Assembly (NCBI RefSeq): GCF_021768455.1 | Contig: NZ_JAIZVX010000015.1 | Span: 1-41,552, forward strand | DNA from: Aquabacterium sp. | GTDB taxonomy: Bacteria; Pseudomonadota; Gammaproteobacteria; Burkholderiales; Burkholderiaceae_C | Direction: 5' to 3' | Length of the DNA stretch: 41,552 bases | Part shown: one piece after another, positions 35,956 to 41,552 of the stretch | How the letters are laid out: each line of letters starts with the position of its first letter | How positions within the stretch are numbered: position 1 is the stretch's first letter | Translations under genes and position numbers: made by a program | The notes under the pieces: generated by a model | Seen by the model: only the letters and a program-made list of their open reading frames with translations | What the model was told of the DNA's origin: nothing | Databases searched by the model: none

Positions 35956-36711
35956 CTACTTGACGACAACAGCAGCAACCACAGGCTCCATGGTGTCCGT
36001 GGCTGACGAAACACTTGCATCATCGCCGGTCGCTTCCAGCTCCTGAGCAAGCACACCAGATGCTTGAACATTTGCTGCTGGGGCTGGCACAGACTCGGGA
36101 CCGCCCTCACCCCGTTCACCCATGGCATTCATGCGGCGCCTCAGGCCAGTGGCCAGATTGCGAGCCCCGTTGGCCACGTCGCGTACCTGACGCTTGAGGC
36201 TGGCGCGCTGGATGTCCACCGCCTGCGCAGTGATCACTTCATGGATCTCCAGCGTCTGGAGCAGTGGCATCAACTGGTCCAGCTTACCCAGGACCTCCAG
36301 GAAGCGACGCCCAAACGACGACAGCACACTGACGTCCACCGCCAGGGCCACGGTGTCATACGTCGCCACACTGGTGATGCCATGGGCCTTGAACAAGGCC
36401 TCTGCGCCATCGATGGCGCTGTTCAGGCTCTCGTTGACCGCGTCAAGCTTCGCCCGAACGCTGGCCTCCACCTTGACGATGTCATCGTGATCCAGCCGCG
36501 TGCGTGCGATCACCGAGATGAAGTGCATGTTGAGCTGCAGCGTGTTGAACAAGCGAACAAAGAAGCGCTTGCCCTCTGCGCTGGTGAAGCGCGTGGGCAT
36601 CTTCACACTGGCCGCTTCGATGCGCCTGAAATCTGCTTTGCTTTCTTTGGCCAGGATCCGGTCGTTGACCCCGCCCTGGTCCATCTTGACGATCTGGTGA
36701 ATATCAGACAT
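35956..36711 (-). CDS. DUF1845/AcaB-like element protein (tentative)
   Basis: A 251-residue, mostly helical protein. The central part (FVRLFNTLQLNMHFISVIAR; KLDAVNESLNSAIDGAEALF; RRFLEVLGKLDQLMPLLQTL) resembles DUF1845 proteins of integrative elements, relatives of which include the AcaB regulator type. The C-terminal 60 residues are Ala/Val/Glu-rich and look disordered. GGGAG precedes the ATG. Assignment to DUF1845 is from pattern memory and is uncertain; the certain points are that it is a soluble, helical, probably oligomeric protein coded in the element backbone. Confidence 0.6.
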   Translation of the reverse strand: MSDIHQIVKMDQGGVNDRILAKESKADFRRIEAASVKMPTRFTSAEGKRFFVRLFNTLQLNMHFISVIARTRLDHDDIVKVEASVRAKLDAVNESLNSAIDGAEALFKAHGITSVATYDTVALAVDVSVLSSFGRRFLEVLGKLDQLMPLLQTLEIHEVITAQAVDIQRASLKRQVRDVANGARNLATGLRRRMNAMGERGEGGPESVPAPAANVQASGVLAQELEATGDDASVSSATDTMEPVVAAVVVK

Positions 36712-37203
36712 GTCGCGCTCCCGTGACTGGCGTGCTCGCCACCATCTTGCGAACCGCGTTCATGCATCACCACCGGGAATCATCGGCAATTAAAGGCCCT
36801 TTCGGCATCAGCCCCCGTTTTGGCATGGAACCATCTTGACCATCCTCATGGCAAGGCACTACCTTGCTGACATGCGGCAGCTGGCCCTGCATTCAAACAA
36901 GGCAAGCCCTGGAGTTCACATCAAACCCTTGACGGTCACCACCGTTCCGATGCCATCGAAGCGACTTTCGTGGTGAGTGCACGACCGCACTGACGCGGCA
37001 TGCGCGCCCTCACCCAGAAAGCCTTCTTCGATCGGTAGCTGGCACACCGATCCGAACGGGCTCACCACCCGATCAAGCCAGCCCTGGAGTCTTTTCATCG
37101 CCATCGGCAGTGCGTCATAACACCTTGCCGACTGTTCATCACCCTGTGGGGCATTGCCCCACCCGTGGTGCGCCGTGCCTCCCAATTTCACATGGAGGCC
37201 ACG
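36712..37203. other. Divergent intergenic region (possible small ORF inside)
   Basis: About 490 bases between the diverging DUF1845-like gene and the hypothetical at 37204; likely promoters in both directions. A minus-strand 62-codon frame inside it (36916-37104) is listed separately. No tRNA, repeat array or origin-like iterons were seen. Confidence 0.4.
36916..37104 (-). CDS. Possible 62-residue hypothetical protein
   Basis: A 62-codon frame starting at one of two close ATGs (37104 or 37098), reading MKRLQGWLDRVVSPFGSVCQ, then LPIEEGFLGEGAHAASVRSC and ending GIGTVVTVKGLM. It reads like a folded protein more than an accidental frame, but has no clear ribosome site. The longer frame continuing upstream is antisense to the gene at 37204 and is not accepted. 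Confidence 0.35.
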   Translation of the reverse strand: MAMKRLQGWLDRVVSPFGSVCQLPIEEGFLGEGAHAASVRSCTHHESRFDGIGTVVTVKGLM

Positions 37204-37746
37204 ATGCTGCACACGAGCACATCCCTGGTTCACCCCCCAGCTGCCTTGAATGGCTTCATGGGGGCGACGCAGTCCGTTTTTCCGGATCAACCGCCAGACC
37301 CACAGTCGCTGGACGATCCGACCGAACGCATCGACTGGAGCGAGGAGGACATCGTCTTCTTGCACTGGCGCTTGCTGCAGGAGATCAACCAGTTGTCTGA
37401 CCCGACCACGCCGTTGGAAGACAAGTTCGACACCCTGCGCTGGGTGTTCACCGAGCGAGAAAAGGACCAACAGCCCTTCTCATTCGTGAACTGCCTGCGT
37501 GTTGTGGGCTGCAGCCCGCTGTCGCCCATCGCGTACTGTGGCCTTGTGGATGCGCAAGACATCCGCGACCACATCCGCAACAAGCTCAAAGCCTGGCTGT
37601 CTGAATCGCTTGAGCGCTATCCCCAGTGGGTTCGAGATGCCATCGCCAGCAACCCCCATTGGGTTGAAGCGCGCCTGGCCAGGAATCCCCAATGGATCAA
37701 TGAACAGCTCAAGCAGATGTCCGAGCAGGGCGATCTGTTCACCTGA
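37204..37746 (+). CDS. Hypothetical element protein
   Basis: A 180-residue soluble protein, not recognised. It has an acidic middle (RIDWSEEDIVFLHWRLLQEI) and a curious repetitive C-terminus in which the same helix-loop unit recurs three times: RYPQWVRDAIASN, NPHWVEARLARN, NPQWINEQLKQM (unit about 11-13 residues, P-x-W-[VI]). The N-terminal residues LSPIAYCGL-like segment contains Cys. GGAGG lies 6 bases before the ATG at 37204; 37192 and 37165 are alternative starts without good sites. It heads the plus-strand backbone genes with the next hypothetical 78 bases downstream. Confidence 0.72.
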   Translation: MLHTSTSLVHPPAALNGFMGATQSVFPDQPPDPQSLDDPTERIDWSEEDIVFLHWRLLQEINQLSDPTTPLEDKFDTLRWVFTEREKDQQPFSFVNCLRVVGCSPLSPIAYCGLVDAQDIRDHIRNKLKAWLSESLERYPQWVRDAIASNPHWVEARLARNPQWINEQLKQMSEQGDLFT

Positions 37747-37824
37747 TCCCAACCGCCTCAAAACAGGGCCGAGGCCAGATCTGTCCGATCAGCCCTGGCC
37801 CTCAACTCACACATGGAGTGCCAT

Positions 37825-38142
37825 ATGCACAAACAAGCCCATGCCCACGGCCACCGCATTCCGATGCTGATGGTCGATGAGCCCCAGGACATCGAGTTCC
37901 TGGTCAAGGAAAGTGAAGTCCTGACGGGCCAGGCTGGCCGCATCTTTGTCATCGCCGGTGCCGACTGGCTGACCTACCGCGTGCTGTGGAGCCAGGCAGG
38001 TTTCAAGGTCGAACGCCTGGACGACAAAGGCCAGGTCTTGCACACGCAGCACCAACTGCCCTGGGAGTTCGTCGAGCACAGCGTGATCGAAGCACTGCAG
38101 GCGGGCCAGTTGTTCACCCCATCGGTTCGCCATCGCGGCTGA
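37825..38142 (+). CDS. Hypothetical element protein
   Basis: A 105-residue protein not recognised. The first residues are His-rich (MHKQAHAHGHRIPM). The rest is a compact alpha/beta sequence (DIEFLVKESEVLTGQAGRIF; VIAGADWLTYRVLWSQAGFK; VERLDDKGQVLHTQHQLPWE). The start at 37825 has GGAG 6 bases upstream; 37813 has none. It is placed between the hypothetical at 37204 and the primase-like gene (48-base gap), so probably one transcript. Confidence 0.7.
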   Translation: MHKQAHAHGHRIPMLMVDEPQDIEFLVKESEVLTGQAGRIFVIAGADWLTYRVLWSQAGFKVERLDDKGQVLHTQHQLPWEFVEHSVIEALQAGQLFTPSVRHRG

Positions 38143-38189
38143 CCGCTGCTCTATCCCCTGGAGGACATGTCATCAACACGGAGTTAATC

Positions 38190-39200
38190 ATGAACAACCC
38201 CGAGTACGAAGCTCGCATTGAAGACGTCAAACGCCGGGCCCACGGTCGCTGGACCGAAATCCTGGGCAGCCTGGGCGTTGGCGAACAGATCCTCAAGAAA
38301 CGGAACCTGCCTTGCCCGCTTTGTGGCGGCACCGACCGGTTTCAGTACACCGACAAATTCGGTGAAGGCAACTACCACTGTCGCGCCTGTGGCGCGGGAG
38401 GTGGCTTCAAGCTGCTGCAGGCCGTCACAGGCCTGGATTTCAACACCGCGCTCAAGGAAGTCGAGCGCGTGGTGGGCACCTCGCGCCCTGCCCCGCATGT
38501 GGCGTCACCGGAGCCGTCTGCCGAGCGCATGAAGGCTCTGGCCAAGCGACTCTGGGAGGAAGCCACGCCCGTGACACCCGGTGATGAGGTGGACCGCTAC
38601 CTGTCCGGTCGGCGGCTCGCCTTGGCCCACTACCCCAAGGTGCTGCGCCTGCATCCAGCGCTGGGCTATTACGAGAAGGATCCGACCTCGGGCAAGTCGC
38701 GCAAAGTGGCCGAATACGCCGCCATGCTGGCTTGCATCCAGGGTGCCGATGGTCACGCAGTCACGCTGCACCGCACGTATCTGAAGGATGGCCGCAAGGC
38801 CAATGTGAGCGAGGCCAAAAAGGTTCTCTCCTCGGGTATCAATGGTGCTTCCGTGCGCTTGTTCGAACCCGAGCACGAACTGGCCATTGCCGAGGGCATC
38901 GAGACCGCCATGGCGGTGCACCTGGCCACCGGCAAACCCGTGTGGGCAGGACTCAACGCCGGGAACCTGGAAAAGCTGTGGCTGCCCGACTCGGTGCAGA
39001 GCATCTGCATCTATGCCGATAACGATGCCCAAGCGGACTTTGACGGCCAGATGTTTGCCTTTGCCCTGGCTCGGCGGCTGAAGAAGCAGGAGCACCAGAG
39101 CGGCCCCCGGCAAGTGCGGGTGCTCTTGCCCAAGACCCCGGGCACCGACTGGGCCGATGTGTGGCTGGCCAAGGCGGAGCACGCCTCCCGAACCACGTAA
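38190..39200 (+). CDS. Primase-like protein with zinc finger and TOPRIM domain
   Basis: A 336-residue protein. The N-terminal zinc-binding domain LPCPLCGGTDRFQYTDKFGE and YHCRACGAGGGFKLLQ has a C-x2-C...C-x2-C arrangement as in P4-alpha/DnaG-type primases. The C-terminal TOPRIM domain shows the catalytic Glu in LAIAEGIETAMAVHLATG and the DxD-like acidic pair in SICIYADNDAQADFDGQ. Such proteins prime DNA replication of phages, plasmids and integrative elements, and may help second-strand synthesis after conjugation. No helicase domain follows, unlike P4 alpha. GGAG precedes the ATG at 38190. It is followed after 235 bases by the DUF932 gene. Confidence 0.88.
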   Translation: MNNPEYEARIEDVKRRAHGRWTEILGSLGVGEQILKKRNLPCPLCGGTDRFQYTDKFGEGNYHCRACGAGGGFKLLQAVTGLDFNTALKEVERVVGTSRPAPHVASPEPSAERMKALAKRLWEEATPVTPGDEVDRYLSGRRLALAHYPKVLRLHPALGYYEKDPTSGKSRKVAEYAAMLACIQGADGHAVTLHRTYLKDGRKANVSEAKKVLSSGINGASVRLFEPEHELAIAEGIETAMAVHLATGKPVWAGLNAGNLEKLWLPDSVQSICIYADNDAQADFDGQMFAFALARRLKKQEHQSGPRQVRVLLPKTPGTDWADVWLAKAEHASRTT

Positions 39201-39435
39201 GTCATGTATCCCCACTGGTAGCTGTCAAACCAGGCCAAGCCACATGGCAAGGCAAAGACAGCCCTGGCGTTTTGCATGAGTGATTTGTGAATCGGGCGCG
39301 ATCCCTGGCCAGTGGTCAGTGCGCGCCCTGCGTGGATGGGTCAGAGCCCATCCGTCATCAACCCTGGCGGGGATGTGCATCCCCGCATGTGGGCCATGCC
39401 GTCTCCGCCATTTCTTTCCCGAACAGGAGCTTGAT

Positions 39436-40497
39436 ATGAGAAGCGGACGTTCCCTGGTGAGCCTGGCCCATGAACTTGAGCGCCAACTGCAATCCAAGAA
39501 GGACCTGGTGGTCCCCTCGTCGCTGCTGCGGCACGATACCGACGACACAGGCGAGACCCGTCTCGTCATTGGCGAAGGCGGGGCCTCGACGCCCTATGGC
39601 GTCATGCCTCTGGCGCGCCGCCAGTTGGCTGACAAGTTGAAAATTCCCTACGCCTACTTTGAGCGCATGCGCTCCGAACAGCCGGTCTTGCTGGACCGCA
39701 ACGTGAACACCTGGCTGCAAAGCGACGATGACCGTCGCATGATCCGCACGCTCGATGGCAACGTCCGAGCCGTGCTGTCAGACCGCTACCGTCGCCTGGA
39801 CAACTACGATCTGGCCGAGAGCGTGCTGCCCATCCTGCAGCAGTTGCCTGATGTGCGCTTCGAATCGGTGGAACTCACCGACACGCGGATGTACATCAAG
39901 TGCATCACGCCACAGTTAAAAGTCGAGATGGCGCCTGGCGACGTCGTACAGGCTGGCGTGGTCATCTCCAACTCGGAGGTGGGACAAGGCACGCTGTCGG
40001 TTCAGCCCTTGCTGTACCGACTGGTGTGCCGCAATGGCCTGATTGCTTCAGACCGCTCCTTGCGCAAAACCCACGTCGGGCGAGCGCTCGGGTCCGATGA
40101 AAGCATCATGGTCTTCAAGGACGACACCTTGCAGGCCGACGACAAAGCCTTCTTCCTGAAGGTTCGCGACGTGGTGCAAGCGGCCGTGTCTGAGGCAACG
40201 TTCATGCAGGCTGCGCAGAAGATGCAAAAGACCTTGCAGATCCACCTGGTCGGCAACCCCGTCAAGACGGTGGAAGTGCTGGCTCAGCGCTATACCTTGA
40301 ACGATGTCGAGCGCGCCGGGGTGCTGCGCCACCTGATCGCCGAAGGTGATCTATCGGGGTATGGCCTGGTGAATGCCGTCACGCACTTCTCCCAGGAAGT
40401 TGAGGACTACGACCGTGCCACCGAGTTTGAAGCCCTGGGCGGGAAATTGATCGAACTGTCAGTCAAGGAATGGAAGGAGTTGGCACAAGCCATCTGA
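39436..40497 (+). CDS. DUF932 family protein
   Basis: A 353-residue protein with the DUF932 pattern: GVMPLARRQLADKLKIPYAY, YFERMRSEQPVLLDRNVNTW, RAVLSDRYRRLDNYDLAESV, GVVISNSEVGQGTLSVQPLL and RLVCRNGLIASDRS. DUF932 proteins are widespread on phages, plasmids and integrative elements, and some are related to the LigT/phage anti-recombination genes, but the function is not established. AGGAG lies 7 bases before the ATG at 39436, so the longer frame from 39280 is rejected. A strong terminator follows immediately. Confidence 0.88.
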   Translation: MRSGRSLVSLAHELERQLQSKKDLVVPSSLLRHDTDDTGETRLVIGEGGASTPYGVMPLARRQLADKLKIPYAYFERMRSEQPVLLDRNVNTWLQSDDDRRMIRTLDGNVRAVLSDRYRRLDNYDLAESVLPILQQLPDVRFESVELTDTRMYIKCITPQLKVEMAPGDVVQAGVVISNSEVGQGTLSVQPLLYRLVCRNGLIASDRSLRKTHVGRALGSDESIMVFKDDTLQADDKAFFLKVRDVVQAAVSEATFMQAAQKMQKTLQIHLVGNPVKTVEVLAQRYTLNDVERAGVLRHLIAEGDLSGYGLVNAVTHFSQEVEDYDRATEFEALGGKLIELSVKEWKELAQAI

Positions 40498-40516
40498 TCT
40501 CGGATCACAGTGATTC

Positions 40517-40548
40517 ACCACCAGGGCCTTGGCTCTGGTGGTTTTTTA
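40517..40548 (+). terminator. Rho-independent terminator after the DUF932 gene
   Basis: Stem ACCACCAG (40517-40524) pairs with CTGGTGGT (40535-40542) over a 10-base loop and is followed by a run of six Ts (40542-40547). It lies 20 bases after the stop at 40497 and ends the backbone transcript. Confidence 0.85.
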
Positions 40549-40788
40549 ATTCCACGCTCAAGTTCCAGGCATGACGCTCATTGAGGGTGACAAATGCGGC
40601 AGGCAATGCGGGCTGTTGTCGATGGCAAACACGCCATCCCCCCGCACTCGGGCATTGATTCCATGGCGTGGTCATGAATATGCTGAGCCGACCCGTCACT
40701 CCACACACACAACACCAAAGCAGTCATACCTCGCCGCAATACCTGGCCCATCTCGACTCGCATCTGGGCACACCAACAGGAGAAGACC

Positions 40789-41109
40789 ATGAGCAGCATC
40801 CAGTTCACCGATGTGCAGTTGACCAATTTGTACCTGTTGCAGGCCATCAGGCTGGGCATTGCGCAAGATCGGGTATCGACATGCTGTAAGTTCGGGTTGG
40901 ATGCCGCCCAAGCAGATTTCCTTGGTGCAATGAGCCAGGAACAGTTGTGGGCATTCGTCGATCAGATCGGCCAAAGCACCCTCTTCCCTCCACGCCAGGA
41001 TTTGCTTGCCTTGCTCAAGGCCCCCGCGCCGCTTCAGGCATCGCTGGCTGCTGTTCATGCGCCAAGGCCACGGCAACTCGCGCCCATGGTGCCCGCAAGC
41101 ACGTCGTGA
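40789..41109 (+). CDS. flhD: FlhD-like transcriptional regulator
   Basis: A 106-residue FlhD homologue. TDVQLTNLYLLQAIRLGIAQ and RVSTCCKFGLDAAQADFLGA match the FlhD core (helix, LGI-like turn, hydrophobic MSQEQLWAFVDQIGQS). FlhD has no DNA-binding head of its own but forms a heteromer with FlhC to activate flagellar genes; on mobile elements the homologous SetD/AcaD activate conjugation genes. No flagellar genes are near, and the neighbours are element backbone genes. AGGAG is well placed before the ATG. The Pro/Ala-rich tail after residue 85 is not found in enterobacterial FlhD. Confidence 0.85.
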   Translation: MSSIQFTDVQLTNLYLLQAIRLGIAQDRVSTCCKFGLDAAQADFLGAMSQEQLWAFVDQIGQSTLFPPRQDLLALLKAPAPLQASLAAVHAPRPRQLAPMVPASTS

Positions 41110-41121
41110 CCGGAGGGGACC

Positions 41122-41455
41122 ATGATGTCAACGCGTGCTGACCGCCAGTTGTGCGCCATACGCCTGGCGCAAGACTGCGCTCAACTGGGTGCCCGGGTGC
41201 GCACCATCCATCACCTCACAGGGCTCAACCCTCGGGACGTACAGAGGCTGTTCTTCAACGACCCACAAGCGATCCCACGCGGTCGCCCGCCTAATTCCCT
41301 GGAGTGGTATCACGGCGCCAACCTCATCGCGAGGGCAGAATCCTCGATCTTCATGTCGATGTACCGCCGCCTGCGCAACACTGGCTTCGGCGCCGCAGAG
41401 ACGCTGGTCAGCGCCTACCGCGGATACCAAGCCGTCTGCCAATGCCCGCACCGCT
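41122..41455 (+). pseudogene. flhC: FlhC-like regulator, truncated by an insertion sequence
   Basis: Starting at an ATG behind GGAGGGG, the frame gives about 111 FlhC residues: LCAIRLAQDCAQLGARVRTI, RDVQRLFFNDPQAIPRGRPP, SLEWYHGANLIARAESSIFM and MYRRLRNTGFG match the FlhC fold. It is cut after the VCQCPHRC region at about 41455 by the end of an IS; the frame runs on into IS sequence to 41505. FlhC proteins are normally about 180-190 residues and carry a C-terminal four-Cys zinc site that is lost here. A truncated FlhC may not activate. The start 13 bases after flhD indicates one operon. Confidence 0.82.
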
Positions 41456-41552
41456 GTTGGCGCCGACCGAAAACTGAGCCACTTATGAGGGGTGTGCCGA
41501 TCTAAAACTGAGCCAGGTGTTCAACCTACTCTGCTGCTTTTTGATGCAGCGG
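41455..41552. mobile_element. Left end of an IS21-type insertion sequence
   Basis: The sequence from TGTTGGCG (41455) is not FlhC-like. It holds two direct copies of a 20-bp unit, GCCGACCGAAAACTGAGCCA (41462-41481) and GCCGATCTAAAACTGAGCCA (41496-41515), 34 bp apart. Multiple such repeats inside the end are characteristic of IS21-family elements, which bind transposase at them. Close by, on the minus strand, codons PLHQKAAE and a TAG (41526-41552) may be the last residues of istB. The rest lies beyond the window. Confidence 0.75.
41526..41552 (-). CDS. istB: Possible 3' end of istB (IS21 helper ATPase), partial
   Basis: On the minus strand the last eight codons visible read PLHQKAAE followed by TAG (41528-41526). 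The position, just inside the repeats of an IS21-type end, is where the istB stop would be expected. Eight codons are too few to be sure. Confidence 0.35.
   Translation of the reverse strand, partial: PLHQKAAE

Noticed and set aside
36064..36726. 220-codon plus-strand open frame
   Set aside because: Antisense to the DUF1845-like gene, whose minus-strand frame has a good ribosome site and a coherent helical product.
39201..39435. Upstream extension of the DUF932 frame to 39280
   Set aside because: No ribosome site at 39280; AGGAG and family similarity start at 39436.

Overview
This window is a stretch of heavy-metal resistance genes (about 1-32.7 kb) joined to a block of conjugative-element or plasmid backbone genes (about 32.8-41.55 kb). 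The moderately high GC, the protein families (CopK, CopI, CzcI, PbrC-type LspA, DUF1173, FlhDC) and the gene order all point to a betaproteobacterium of the Burkholderiales, probably Comamonadaceae or a Cupriavidus relative. That is inference from family resemblance. No rRNA, tRNA or CRISPR array was seen.

Copper region, 1-15.3 kb. It opens with the C-terminus of a CusA-type RND pump. A small HMA copper chaperone (minus) and a two-HMA CopA ATPase (plus) diverge from an intergenic region with two CueR-type promoters, and cueR overlaps the copA stop. Next is an AT-richer patch with copK and an orphan glycosyltransferase-like gene. A six-gene minus-strand operon follows (signal-peptide protein, TolC-like lipoprotein, Tat multicopper oxidase, CopI cupredoxin, DUF411 protein, CusF-like protein). 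It diverges from copRS across a perfect 15-bp inverted repeat that fits the CusR/CopR box. Downstream of copRS are a His/Met-rich periplasmic protein, a DUF2933 protein, a possible 33-codon coupled ORF and a second Cu-ATPase with YHS and metal-binding N-terminal domains.

Decayed region, 15.3-21 kb. A frameshifted ynfA relic, a DMT transporter with a His-rich tail, a small lipoprotein and an N-terminally truncated czcA (with an in-frame TAG) face a pbr remnant. The remnant keeps its MerR-type promoter, Shine-Dalgarno site and start codon, but the ATPase is deleted down to its last ~95 codons; an intact lspA/pbrC follows. A methyltransferase and ~0.6 kb of unassigned DNA come next.

Zinc/cadmium/cobalt region, 21-32.7 kb. 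A second MerR-type promoter drives a transglutaminase-like protein and czcI, followed by a complete czcC - membrane protein - czcB - czcA - small His-rich periplasmic protein operon. A bidirectional hairpin separates it from the converging cadA - czcI - lipoprotein operon, which diverges from cadR across a third, nearly identical promoter. The three promoters suggest one shared MerR-type regulon, with CadR the only such regulator visible.

Element backbone, 32.8-41.55 kb. The minus strand carries DUF1173, a tyrosine-recombinase-fold protein apparently missing its catalytic Tyr and His residues, an AlpA-like regulator and a DUF1845/AcaB-like protein. The plus strand carries two hypotheticals, a zinc-finger/TOPRIM primase-like protein, a DUF932 protein and an flhD-flhC pair. 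FlhC is cut by the left end of an IS21-type insertion sequence that runs off the window. FlhDC homologues beside conjugative-element genes resemble the SetDC/AcaDC master activators, so the insertion may have altered transfer control.
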